This document shows positions 15,998-24,281 of a stretch of 49,357 bases of DNA, piece after piece. The stretch is taken from assembly GCF_900607225.1 (NCBI RefSeq), contig NZ_LR027842.1:3099773-3149129 (forward strand). The letters run 5' to 3'. Both the position numbers and the translations under genes were made by a program. The notes beneath the pieces are model-generated. The model searched no databases and had not been told where the DNA came from. It saw only the letters and a list, made by a program, of their open reading frames with translations. This DNA is from [Pseudopropionibacterium] massiliense. GTDB taxonomy: Bacteria > Actinomycetota > Actinomycetes > Propionibacteriales > Propionibacteriaceae. Positions within the stretch are counted from its first letter, which is position 1; the number at the start of each line of letters is the position of its first letter.

Positions 15998-18652
15998 CTA
16001 GTGACTCGGTACGACCCCGACGAGGTCGCGTGTTTCCGAGCCAAGCTGTGAAATTGCCGATTGCTGTAACAGGCTGGCGGTACAGGCGCTGATCGGCAGG
16101 CCGAGGTAGGGCTGTTGTGACCGGTAGGCGTGCAGGGCCAGCGCGACCCCAGCAGCGCCGGTACCCAGGTCGGAACTGAGACGGATCAGCCCGTCACCGA
16201 TCACCAGGGCGTGCTCGTCATGGGTCAGGAGGCTGTCGAGCAACAAACCCGCCTGCCGATCGGCCTCTGCCCGGTATTGATCGCCGGCAGCTGTCAGCGT
16301 GACCAGGATGCCAGCGCGACCGTGATCCAAACCAGGGTAGATGTAAAACTCCGACGAACAGGCCTCGATGATCCCGTCACGTTCCTGCGATGTCAGTACC
16401 GGTTCACCCGTGACGCGTTCAAGCGCTGAAGCGATCAGCAGCACACCTGCAGATCCCCACTCGGTGTAGGGAAGCACCCGGTTCGCTCCTCGATCATCGA
16501 TCATCACCTCACCAGTAGAAGGGACAGTCACGCACGCATCTAGATCCGCACGCAACCGGACCCTCGCCCTGGCAAGAGGCTCCTCAGCGCCGGTGACGGC
16601 ATGGGCGACCAGGTCCGTCAACGCAACCCCGGTCAATCCCCAGAACAAGCCCCGACGACGACACAACGCAGTCCACGCCGATCCGTCCGGAACAAGGCAG
16701 GCATCCAACCTGTGGTAGGCCGCAACCGCACGATCCATCAACTCCGAGTCTCCGACCGTTTTCGCGACCTCCAAGGCAGCCAGGATCACTCCCGCCTGAC
16801 CCGCAGCCAGATCCAACCTGCGACGCCCCAAAGCCGACTCAAGCGCCTTCCCAGCAGCAGCCACAGCATCCCGCTGAACATCATCCCGCTGGGCATCCAC
16901 CTCACTGAGCGTCAACGCAACACCGGCCACACCGTTCAACAAACCCGGAGCCTCCTGCCCCGGCCATTCCCGAGCGGTCTTACGCAACGCATCCACATCA
17001 CCATCGGCAGGTTGAACACCAACACGCTGCTGAGCCAACACCACGCCGGCACGCCCGGTCGTGATCACCTCATGAACACCCGCCGTAATCTGGCTGACAT
17101 CACCAGGAAACGCCCCATCCGGACCAAACTGTCGCGACCACTCAATTCCACTCAACAACCCGGAAATCCCAGAATCCACACTCAGCCGCTGTGATGGCAC
17201 ACCCACAGTGACATCACTGGCCGTCACCGGACGAATACCAGCTGCATAGCGACTCTCCACCAACGCCAACTGCTCAGCCGCCCGTGCACCATACACATCA
17301 CGAACCCTGTGGCGACACCGCTCCCAAAACGCCGGCGACACCGCTTCGATCTCAAAATCAGAGCAATACAAAAGCATAATGCAACGCGCCACCGCGAACC
17401 AGTCAGCCTGCCCAGCATCCGCTGTTTCATCAGCACAATACTCAAACACCCTGACACCAAGCTCACGTTTGGAATCCAACCTGCTGGCATCCTCCAGATC
17501 AAGCATCGTCACCGTCCCGTCATCAGAGACCAGCACATTCCCAGGATGAAGATCACCAAACGCCCACCCACGCTGATGAATTGCTTCAACAGTCGTGACG
17601 ATCTGGTCCACAATACCCACCACCTGACGGGCATACTCCACAGGATCACTTTCCCGTAGGTAGGTGTTCAGCGACATCCACGACGTCAACGTCACACCAG
17701 GAATATAATCCACCTCCAAATAGCGATGCTCCCACGCAGTAAACACCCCCCGAAGCTGCTGCACACCCTCCACACCAACAAGATCCCGCAGCACCTCCTC
17801 TTCAACTAACTGACGCTGCAACGCACACCGATTCCTGCCATCCAACCCAGCATGCGGCCTGGCCTCCCGCAAAATCCTGACCTCACCATCAGGCAACTCC
17901 GCACGATACACCCCACCCGCATTACTGAAACTCAAGGGCTTGATACTCACAAAATCATCCAACCGAGACACACACGACTGTTGCGACGCCTCATACGCAG
18001 GCCGAAGGAACTCCGGAACCTCCACTCCATCAGGAATCACAACACGCGGATCACGATGATCCGGAATCAACCGCATATCACGAGGATCGACAATCGAATC
18101 GACCGGTTCATCATACACATCAGGAACCCGCGCACCCATAATCGCTCCATACCGAACGAACACAGGAGCATCCGGGACATACCGAAGATCAGACAGGATA
18201 TAGGGCCCCTCCTGCCCCTTCAGCGCGCTGGCCAAAACGCTCAGCAACTCGCCTAGCTGGCCATCATCATCCGGATAGATCGTAATGAACTTACCCGCCG
18301 CACCACGAGCCTGATTCTTCGACGACGATCCGCGCAACTCCGCCAGCGTCGACAAGAACTTAAACGAAACCCCAGCATCCACACACACTCTCGTGGTCCG
18401 CGCCAATGTCTCCACCGCACATTCAGGAGTCGCCGACACATGAACCTTCCACCCCTGCAACCGAGGCTCCCAATCCCGAGGCGACCACCCTTCCCAGCCA
18501 TCCCAGCACTGCACCAACCACCCAGCCGGCAACTCCACCGACTGCAACCGCCGATCCAACAAACCAACCTGCATCTCAGCAAGCGGCCTCGGGCGACCAT
18601 AAAAAGGCGACCCTTTCGTCGCACCCTGAAGGTGCTCAACACGCACAGCCAC
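15998..18652 (-). CDS. Class III lanthipeptide synthetase LanKC1
   Basis: 884 aa from the GTG at 18652, preferred because GAGAGGA precedes it by seven bases and the N-terminus then matches the family; the open frame extends 45 codons upstream. Order: phospho-Ser/Thr lyase domain (GWKVHVS at about 67-73), Ser/Thr kinase domain (catalytic GDLHPGN at about 366-372, DLE metal motif at about 384-388), and a LanC-like cyclase domain (about 450-884) without the zinc-binding Cys/CHG residues, which makes it class III rather than IV. The usual ATP-anchoring Lys in the K-EARPHAG block is Arg here (ILREARPHAG), unlike LanKC2. It phosphorylates core Ser/Thr, eliminates phosphate and cyclises onto Cys. 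It is the first gene of locus 1. Confidence 0.94.
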   Translation of the reverse strand: MAVRVEHLQGATKGSPFYGRPRPLAEMQVGLLDRRLQSVELPAGWLVQCWDGWEGWSPRDWEPRLQGWKVHVSATPECAVETLARTTRVCVDAGVSFKFLSTLAELRGSSSKNQARGAAGKFITIYPDDDGQLGELLSVLASALKGQEGPYILSDLRYVPDAPVFVRYGAIMGARVPDVYDEPVDSIVDPRDMRLIPDHRDPRVVIPDGVEVPEFLRPAYEASQQSCVSRLDDFVSIKPLSFSNAGGVYRAELPDGEVRILREARPHAGLDGRNRCALQRQLVEEEVLRDLVGVEGVQQLRGVFTAWEHRYLEVDYIPGVTLTSWMSLNTYLRESDPVEYARQVVGIVDQIVTTVEAIHQRGWAFGDLHPGNVLVSDDGTVTMLDLEDASRLDSKRELGVRVFEYCADETADAGQADWFAVARCIMLLYCSDFEIEAVSPAFWERCRHRVRDVYGARAAEQLALVESRYAAGIRPVTASDVTVGVPSQRLSVDSGISGLLSGIEWSRQFGPDGAFPGDVSQITAGVHEVITTGRAGVVLAQQRVGVQPADGDVDALRKTAREWPGQEAPGLLNGVAGVALTLSEVDAQRDDVQRDAVAAAGKALESALGRRRLDLAAGQAGVILAALEVAKTVGDSELMDRAVAAYHRLDACLVPDGSAWTALCRRRGLFWGLTGVALTDLVAHAVTGAEEPLARARVRLRADLDACVTVPSTGEVMIDDRGANRVLPYTEWGSAGVLLIASALERVTGEPVLTSQERDGIIEACSSEFYIYPGLDHGRAGILVTLTAAGDQYRAEADRQAGLLLDSLLTHDEHALVIGDGLIRLSSDLGTGAAGVALALHAYRSQQPYLGLPISACTASLLQQSAISQLGSETRDLVGVVPSH

Positions 18653-18689
18653 AGATATTTCCTCTCTATTGCCTTCCAAGTAAGTTTGA

Positions 18690-18753
18690 CGATTATCCAG
18701 ACAGCTTGGTCCGTCAAGTTCCGGGCGAATCAAATGAAACAAGCAATTTGATT
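18690..18753 (-). promoter_or_regulatory. Probable regulated promoter of locus 1
   Basis: On the minus strand AATCAAAT-N10-ATTTGATT (18728-18753) lies just upstream of TTGACG (18712-18717) and TAATCG or GATAAT (about 18690-18697). An activator site abutting a -35 box would fit a response-regulator-controlled promoter. Box spacing (14-16 bp) is short, so the -10 is uncertain. Confidence 0.45.
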
Positions 18754-19512
18754 CTTCACGCGACCAACTCAATTCCAGACCTGACATGGAACCCTGCCTA
18801 CACAGCCCGGACGGCCTCCGAGCATTTGTTTTGTCTCTTAGTAGCGAATCACGTATTGCAAACTCATGTCATCCGCCGCGGAGCCGTCAAGAGCAACTCG
18901 CCCCGGGATCACTCAGACTTCGCTAGATATCTCCATACTTCCACAGCCCTCCTCATGGTTGATATTTCATCTTGCCCCGGCGAAAGCATCATACGCATTA
19001 CGCCCGGAGCCCCTTGCTCAGCTTTGCTTCTTCACAACAACACACTCTACAAGCCCATGTCAACCCCTGCGAGGCCACTGAGCCAAATTCACACCAAGGT
19101 CGCCCATGACTCAGGAAAGATTCCTGCCGACTCCACCCCGCCCACAGCACCTTATTCACTACCCTTAACAAATAATCGCCAGCCAGGCGAATCGTCCTGA
19201 CTAGGAGTTTACGGGTCACCACACATCTTTTCATTGAAATTTCATCAAATTGATTTCAATGATCAACTTGGCGATCAACCCTTCACTGCGCAACATGATC
19301 ATAGCACCGGGACATCACCTTTTGTCCCGAGAAGGCTGTTCAGCTGAGCACGAAATGCATACAAGTACCTTAACACTCGTTAACTACTCAGGGGCATCTC
19401 AAAGTCACGCGAGTGGCCAATAGTCAATGCAAACGCTGCGGCCGGCACTGTACGTCCGGGCAACCTCGACGACGCAGGCACGACAATTCGCTCCGCCAAA
19501 CGCGGCAATAGC
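18754..19512. other. Intergenic region without a recognisable gene
   Basis: Frames here are short or antisense-like and have no convincing ribosome sites. GC content is lower than in the flanking genes. It holds one clear inverted repeat (19232-19261). An unrecognised small regulator or peptide cannot be excluded. Confidence 0.4.
19232..19261. promoter_or_regulatory. Inverted repeat CATTGAAAT-N12-ATTTCAATG
   Basis: Perfect nine-base arms in an AT-rich context about 580 bp upstream of LanKC1. It resembles the locus 1 promoter repeat (AATCAAAT/ATTTGATT) in spacing and AT-richness. A possible upstream operator. Confidence 0.4.
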
Positions 19513-19612
19513 CGTGCCATACCCCAGGAGCTATATCGAATATACATACGATTATAAAGGACCTTGCTCGCCCATCGAAGACTCATCCGACAACAGCATC
19601 GACAATCTCTCC
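19513..19612 (-). pseudogene. Remnant of the 5' end of a second DUF222/HNH gene
   Basis: It aligns with 10570-10652, the start region of the intact HNH gene. TCGAAYATACATACGATTAT is shared, as are the downstream CGAAGA and CGAYAACAG blocks. The former start ATG reads ATA and the codons after it still spell a decayed FDIAPG (intact: FEMVPG). The coding body is missing. Confidence 0.55.
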
Positions 19613-19630
19613 GCGGAGACACCCTCACCA

Positions 19631-19685
19631 TGGTTTCGACACGACCAGCTTGGTGTAAGAAGGTTTCGACACGGCCAGCTTGGGA
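19631..19685. repeat. Two half-copies of the dispersed palindromic repeat
   Basis: TGGTTTCGACACGACCAGCT and GGTTTCGACACGGCCAGCTT occur in tandem, 33 bp apart, just past the response-regulator stop codon. Confidence 0.7.
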
Positions 19686-19691
19686 ACCTCC

Positions 19692-20357
19692 TCACACCAG
19701 GCGGTAGCCCATCCCTCGGACTGTTTCGAAGCGTTGTCTGCCCAGTTTGTTGCGCAGGTAGGAGACGTAGACGTCGACGATGTTCGAGCCGGGGTCGAAG
19801 TCGAAGCCCCAGACGTTGCTCAGGAGTTGTTCGCGGCTGAGTACCTGGCCCGGGTTGCGCAGGAACACCTCCGCGAGGGTGAACTCGCGGGCCGACAGGT
19901 CCACCCACTGGCCGTCGACCTGGGCGCGACGGGTGCGGTAGTCCAGCACCAGGCCGCGATGTTCCAGGTAGTTGACCGTTGTTCTCGCGGGTTCGGGTTC
20001 GGTCCTGAGCCGCAGCCGGATCCGGGCCAGCAGTTCCTCGAAGGAGAAAGGTTTCGGCATGTAGTCGTCGGCGCCGCCCTCCAGCCCCGCCACCCGGTCG
20101 GCCACCGACGAGCGGGCCGTGAGCATGATCACCGGCGTCGCCACCCCCTGGCCGCGGATGCGTTCCAGCACCTCGAACCCGTCGATGTCCGGCAGCCCGA
20201 CGTCCAGGATGATCAGCGAGAAGTTGCCGTGCACCGCCAGCGTGGCCCCCATCTCACCGGAGGGCGTGGTCTCGGAGGTGAATCCTGCCGACTTCAACCC
20301 CTTGGCTATGAACCCAGCGATCCTGGGTTCGTCCTCGATGATCAATATGCTGCTCAC
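19692..20357 (-). CDS. OmpR-family response regulator
   Basis: 221 aa from GTG 20357, which overlaps the kinase stop by four bases (GTGA). The receiver domain has the acidic pocket IIEDEPR, the phospho-acceptor D52 in ILDVGLPDIDG, T80 and K102 in PKPF. The C-terminal winged helix contains LSAREFTLAEVFLRNPGQVL and VDVYVSYLRNKLG. It acts with the kinase encoded just upstream. Targets are unknown. The shared ATGAG-type operator in front of the neighbouring glycosyltransferase operon and the 6469 gene is a reasonable candidate, but this is inference. Confidence 0.93.
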   Translation of the reverse strand: MSSILIIEDEPRIAGFIAKGLKSAGFTSETTPSGEMGATLAVHGNFSLIILDVGLPDIDGFEVLERIRGQGVATPVIMLTARSSVADRVAGLEGGADDYMPKPFSFEELLARIRLRLRTEPEPARTTVNYLEHRGLVLDYRTRRAQVDGQWVDLSAREFTLAEVFLRNPGQVLSREQLLSNVWGFDFDPGSNIVDVYVSYLRNKLGRQRFETVRGMGYRLV

Positions 20358-21859
20358 TGTTGTGGTCCCCTCGGTTCGGGAGCACCCTCCGGGAGTGGCC
20401 CGATGGGCGTTGCGTGGGGGCTTGCGGGATTCATCGGAATCCGCAGGGTGAACACCGATCCGCCCTTCGGCACGGATTCGATGTCCAGATGCCCGCCGTG
20501 AGCTTCCACGATACTGTCGACGATGCTCAGGCCCAGCCCCGACCCCGATGCCCGCTGCACCGCGGCCGTCGTCCGGACGAACCGTTGCCGCACCGCCTTG
20601 GTTTCCTCCGGTGTCATGCCGATGCCCTGGTCGCGCACCCACAGCAGCACCGACGTGTCCTCCACCCGCGACCCGATGCCGATCCGGGTTCCCTCGTCGG
20701 AATACTTGACGGCGTTGGCCGCGAGCTGGAGCCACGCCTGGGTGATCCGCACCGGGTCCAGCACCGCCCGAACCATCGCGACGTTTTCCAACTGCCAGTC
20801 GCGGTTCCCCAGCGCCTTCGACTTCACCAGCACCTGATCGGTCAGTTCGGCGACGTCGCAGCTGGTGGGGGTCACGAAATCGCTCTGGGAGGCCTTCGCG
20901 AGCGTGAGGAGGTCGTTGACGAGCACTCCCATGCGGTCGAGTTCGTCGATGGCGAGTTCCCGGGTCTGGATGACGTCGGCGGGGTCGTCGTGGTCGATCA
21001 GCTCCAGGTGTCCGCGCACCACCGTGATCGGGGTGCGCAGCTCGTGCCCGACGTCGTCGAGGAGCCGGCGCTGCCCCTCGACCGCGCCCTGCACCCGGTC
21101 CAGCATCCGGTTGACGGCCCTCGCCAGGGCGGTCAGGTCGTCGCGACCCCGCACCGGCACGCGGGTGGTGAGGTCGTGTTCATCGATCTGATCGGTGGCG
21201 GTCCGAAGCTCCCCGATCGGCCGCAGTAGTCTGCCGACGATCAACCAGGTCGGCGCGATCAGCAACGCCACCGTCAGCACCGCCGCCACCGCGTAGAACG
21301 CCATGGACTGCCGCAGCTGGGCCCCCGCCCGATCCAGGTCGATGACGCGCAGCAGGGTGGCGCGGTGATCGCCGATGATCACGCTCGCCACCAGCACCCT
21401 GTAGCTCCTCATGGGCGTCCGGACGAACTTGATGACGTTGTCTCCCCCCGACAGGTTGTCCGCGACGGCCGCCAGGAGCTCGGGATCCTGCTCGGGTCTG
21501 AGTTCCACGTCCGAGGGGGCGACCAATTGGTGCACACCATCGATGAACCCCGCCTCCCCCGAGTCGGGACTGATGACGCTGCGGCTCATGAAGGTTTCCA
21601 ACACCTTGGGGGCGGAGTTGAACGGTTCCCCGGTGTCCGGGTCCACCCCCTTGGTGACCAACGCGGCCAGTTCTCCCTCCACGCGCTCCAGCTGGTTCCT
21701 GGTGGTCTCCCAGAGATACCGGTTCTGGAGGATCCCGACGATCGCTCCGGAGATGGTCAGCGCGATCCCGGCCACCAGCACGAGCGCGACCATGAACCTG
21801 GCGCGGATCGTGAACCCGCCGCGACGCAGAAACCTCCTCATCCCCTCATTCTCGCCCAT
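20354..21859 (-). CDS. Sensor histidine kinase
   Basis: 501 aa from ATG 21859 (AGGGGA six bases upstream). Membrane helices lie at about 21-45 and 188-210 around an extracytoplasmic sensor of about 140 residues. A HAMP linker follows (RLLRPIGELRTATDQI), then the phospho-His in DVGHELRTPITVV, an N box (QLAANAVKYSDEG), a G1 box (VRDQGIGM) and a G2 box (GSGLGLSIVDSIVEAHGG). It autophosphorylates and passes phosphate to D52 of the partner regulator. The pair sits between locus 1 and the glycosyltransferase operon, so it could serve either. Confidence 0.93.
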   Translation of the reverse strand: MGENEGMRRFLRRGGFTIRARFMVALVLVAGIALTISGAIVGILQNRYLWETTRNQLERVEGELAALVTKGVDPDTGEPFNSAPKVLETFMSRSVISPDSGEAGFIDGVHQLVAPSDVELRPEQDPELLAAVADNLSGGDNVIKFVRTPMRSYRVLVASVIIGDHRATLLRVIDLDRAGAQLRQSMAFYAVAAVLTVALLIAPTWLIVGRLLRPIGELRTATDQIDEHDLTTRVPVRGRDDLTALARAVNRMLDRVQGAVEGQRRLLDDVGHELRTPITVVRGHLELIDHDDPADVIQTRELAIDELDRMGVLVNDLLTLAKASQSDFVTPTSCDVAELTDQVLVKSKALGNRDWQLENVAMVRAVLDPVRITQAWLQLAANAVKYSDEGTRIGIGSRVEDTSVLLWVRDQGIGMTPEETKAVRQRFVRTTAAVQRASGSGLGLSIVDSIVEAHGGHLDIESVPKGGSVFTLRIPMNPASPHATPIGPLPEGAPEPRGPQQ

Positions 21860-21910
21860 TCATCATCCCCTGAAAGCCGGTCGGGCCGGGTCGCGACGAA
21901 AGATCAGTCC

Positions 21911-21960
21911 GAGTCGAAACCAGCCCGGGTCACCATGGTTTCGACACGACCAACTTCACC
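21911..21960. repeat. Inverted pair of dispersed-repeat ends
   Basis: GTCGAAACCA and TGGTTTCGAC face each other across 13 bp between the kinase start and the end of the UDP-glucose dehydrogenase gene. They may form a hairpin that ends the operon. Confidence 0.6.
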
Positions 21961-23263
21961 GTCCCAGGCCGTGGTAGTTCCAGCCCGAGGCGCGCCAGCG
22001 GGCCGGGTCGAGGGCGTTGCGGCCGTCGATGATGACGGGGCGACGTACCCAGGTCGCGGCCTCGGACGGGTCCAGCTGGACGTAGTCGTCCCACTCGGTG
22101 AGCAGCAGCACCAGGTCGGCGTCCCGCAGCGCGCGTCGCGTGTCGGGTTCCGCGACGAGGTCCGGGTGACGGCGGGCCGCGGCGTCGAGGGCCCTGGGGT
22201 CGGTGACGCTCACCTGCGCGCCGAGCAGGTGCAGGCGGTGGGCGATGTCGAGGGCGGGCGAGTCGCGGATGTCGTCGCTGTTGGGTTTGAACGCCGCCCC
22301 GAGCACGGTGACCCTCGACCCGGGAAGCTGGTCGCCGAGGCTGCGCAGGGCCAGATCGACCACCCGGTCGCGGCGGCGCTGGTTGATGGCGTCGACCTCT
22401 CGGAGGAAGGAGACGGCGTCGTGGACGCCGAGTTCCTGGGCGCGGGCGACGAAGGCGCGGATGTCCTTGGGCAGGCAGCCGCCGCCGAACCCGACCCCGG
22501 CCCCCAGGAACCGCCGGCCGATGCGGTCGTCGTGTCCGAGGGCCTCGGCCAGGGCGGTGACGTCGCCGCCGGTGGCCTCGCACAGCTCCGCCATCGCGTT
22601 GATGAAACTGATCTTGGTGGCCAGGAACGAGTTGGCGGCCACCTTTACCAGTTCCGCCGTCGCGTAGTCGGTGACGATCTGCGGGATGCCGTCGGCCAGC
22701 AGCCGGGCGTAGGCCTCGTCGAGCCGGGCGCGTCCCACCTCCGCGCGTGCCGGGTCGGCGGGCAGGCCGTAGACGATGCGGTCGGGGCGGAGGGTGTCGG
22801 CGACGGCGAATCCCTCGCGCAGGAACTCCGGGTTCCACACCAGGGCGATGTCCCGTTCCGCCAGCCGGTCCGCCAGGCTCGCGGCGGTGCCGACGGGGAC
22901 GGTGGACTTGCCCACCACCACCGACCCGGGGGCGGCCCCGGCCAGCAGGGTGCCGATGGCGGCGTCGACGTAGCGCAGATCGGCGGCGCCGGTGGCGGAC
23001 TGGGGGGTGCCGACGGCGATGAAGTGCAGATCCACGTCGGCCAGGTCGTCGCCGGGGGTGGTGGTGAACCGCAGCCTGCCGGTCGCGAGGACACGGGTGA
23101 GCAGCTCCTCGAAACCGGGTTCGTAGAACGGCGCCCGGCCCGCGGACAGCGCCGCCACCCTGGTCCCGTCGACGTCGATGCCGAGCACGTCGTGTCCGAG
23201 TTCGGCCATGCATGCGGCGTGAACGGCTCCCAGATAGCCGCAGCCGACAACCGAGATCTTCAT
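21956..23263 (-). CDS. ugd: UDP-glucose 6-dehydrogenase
   Basis: 435 aa. Oxidises UDP-glucose to UDP-glucuronate with two NAD+. The N-terminal Rossmann motif is VVGCGYLGAVHAA. VGTPQ and STVPVGT follow, the catalytic Cys lies in GFGGGCLPKDIRAF, and the C-terminal NAD-binding lobe has VLGAAFKPNSDDIRDSP. It is the last gene of the seven-gene operon, 13 bp after the preceding kinase-like gene. This places a uronic acid donor with three glycosyltransferases and an exporter, suggesting a glucuronic-acid-containing glycolipid or polysaccharide. Confidence 0.95.
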   Translation of the reverse strand: MKISVVGCGYLGAVHAACMAELGHDVLGIDVDGTRVAALSAGRAPFYEPGFEELLTRVLATGRLRFTTTPGDDLADVDLHFIAVGTPQSATGAADLRYVDAAIGTLLAGAAPGSVVVGKSTVPVGTAASLADRLAERDIALVWNPEFLREGFAVADTLRPDRIVYGLPADPARAEVGRARLDEAYARLLADGIPQIVTDYATAELVKVAANSFLATKISFINAMAELCEATGGDVTALAEALGHDDRIGRRFLGAGVGFGGGCLPKDIRAFVARAQELGVHDAVSFLREVDAINQRRRDRVVDLALRSLGDQLPGSRVTVLGAAFKPNSDDIRDSPALDIAHRLHLLGAQVSVTDPRALDAAARRHPDLVAEPDTRRALRDADLVLLLTEWDDYVQLDPSEAATWVRRPVIIDGRNALDPARWRASGWNYHGLGR

Positions 23264-23276
23264 GATTTTCTCCTGT

Positions 23277-24281
23277 TCACGAGGGGATGGTGTCGGAGGC
23301 CGCGAGGGTTTCCTCCACCCAGCGGGGCAGCCAGCCGGCCGACCGCGGCCGGAAGGCGTAGACGAAGGCGAGCCGCAGCCGCGCGGCCCGGTGGTAGACG
23401 GCGAGGCGACCCGGCGTGGCGGGCAGGGACGCGGCCAGGTCGCCCAGCAGCAGTTCGAGGACGTGGTCGCGATCCTGCGCGCCGAGGCTTCCCTGGGCGT
23501 GTCGCAGTTCTACGTGGGCCCACAGGTTCCCCAGGTCGAGGGCCGCTTCGCCGCGGGCCGCGGTGTCGAGGTCCAGCAGGCCGAGGGCGTCACCGTCCCA
23601 CAGGAGCTGTTTGTCGTGGAGGTCGCGGTGGGTGAGCACCCGGGTGCCGTCGTCACCGGACGTGAGCTGCTGGCAGGTTCCCACGACCTCGGCCCCGAGC
23701 CGGTCCAGCAGCGGCAGCGCCCGGTGTTCCCGGGCGCGTTCGAACCACTGCCACAGCACGTTGGCCTCGTCGGCGCCGGTGTGTTCCGGCAGCCCGGCGG
23801 GCCGCGAAACCAGGCCGGGCCAGGTCTCGGCGAAACGCCGCCACCCGGGCAGCGCATCGCCGCCGAGACCGTGGAGGGTACGGCCGGGCAGGAGCGCCAG
23901 TTCCACCCGCGACGGCGAGTGGGTCAGCACCCGGGCCGCGGCGATCCCGGAGCCGTCGCACAGTTCCGCGACCTGCGAGGACTGCACCGCGACGGCGTTG
24001 GCGCGTCCCCGGCGGGTGAACTTGACGGCCCGGTCGTGGGTCAGCACCACGGCGCGGCGGTGGAGCCGGTGCACCACGAGCCTGCCCACGAGGTCGGGGG
24101 TCAGTTCCGGGAGTTTCGGGTCGGAGGCGTAGCCGGTGATCCACACCTCCCCTGCCCGGTTGGCCGATCCGGCGCGGAGCTTGCCCGCGGGGGCCGCCAG
24201 TTCGAAGGTGATCGAGCCGTTGCGTCCCGGCCAGGCGCGCCGTATTCCGTTGAGCGCACGAACCGTTGACAGGGCCTTCAC
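23277..24281 (-). CDS. APH/choline-kinase-fold phosphotransferase (second of two)
   Basis: 334 aa from GTG 24281, overlapping the upstream gene by four bases (GTGA). The kinase core is recognisable: AVKFTRRGRANAV as nucleotide-binding segment, THRDLHDKQLLWDGD as catalytic loop (H-x-D-x4-Q) and LLDLDTAARGEAALDLGNL as metal site. Relatives phosphorylate small molecules or sugars. With the glycosyltransferases it probably phosphorylates a sugar or lipid-carrier intermediate rather than an antibiotic. The substrate cannot be told from sequence. Confidence 0.8.
   Translation of the reverse strand: MKALSTVRALNGIRRAWPGRNGSITFELAAPAGKLRAGSANRAGEVWITGYASDPKLPELTPDLVGRLVVHRLHRRAVVLTHDRAVKFTRRGRANAVAVQSSQVAELCDGSGIAAARVLTHSPSRVELALLPGRTLHGLGGDALPGWRRFAETWPGLVSRPAGLPEHTGADEANVLWQWFERAREHRALPLLDRLGAEVVGTCQQLTSGDDGTRVLTHRDLHDKQLLWDGDALGLLDLDTAARGEAALDLGNLWAHVELRHAQGSLGAQDRDHVLELLLGDLAASLPATPGRLAVYHRAARLRLAFVYAFRPRSAGWLPRWVEETLAASDTIPS

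Noticed and set aside
18653..18787. 45-codon upstream extension of LanKC1
   Set aside because: The extension overlaps the promoter-like region and lacks family similarity; GTG 18652 has a good ribosome site.
18998..19234. 78-codon minus-strand ORF upstream of LanKC1
   Set aside because: No ribosome site, no recognisable motif, and composition unlike a coding sequence.
21365..23635. Long plus-strand open frame opposite the kinase and ugd genes (similar ones at 25900-27510 and 42505-45387)
   Set aside because: Antisense shadow of GC-rich codon use; the minus-strand genes have clear family motifs and the plus-strand translations are low complexity.
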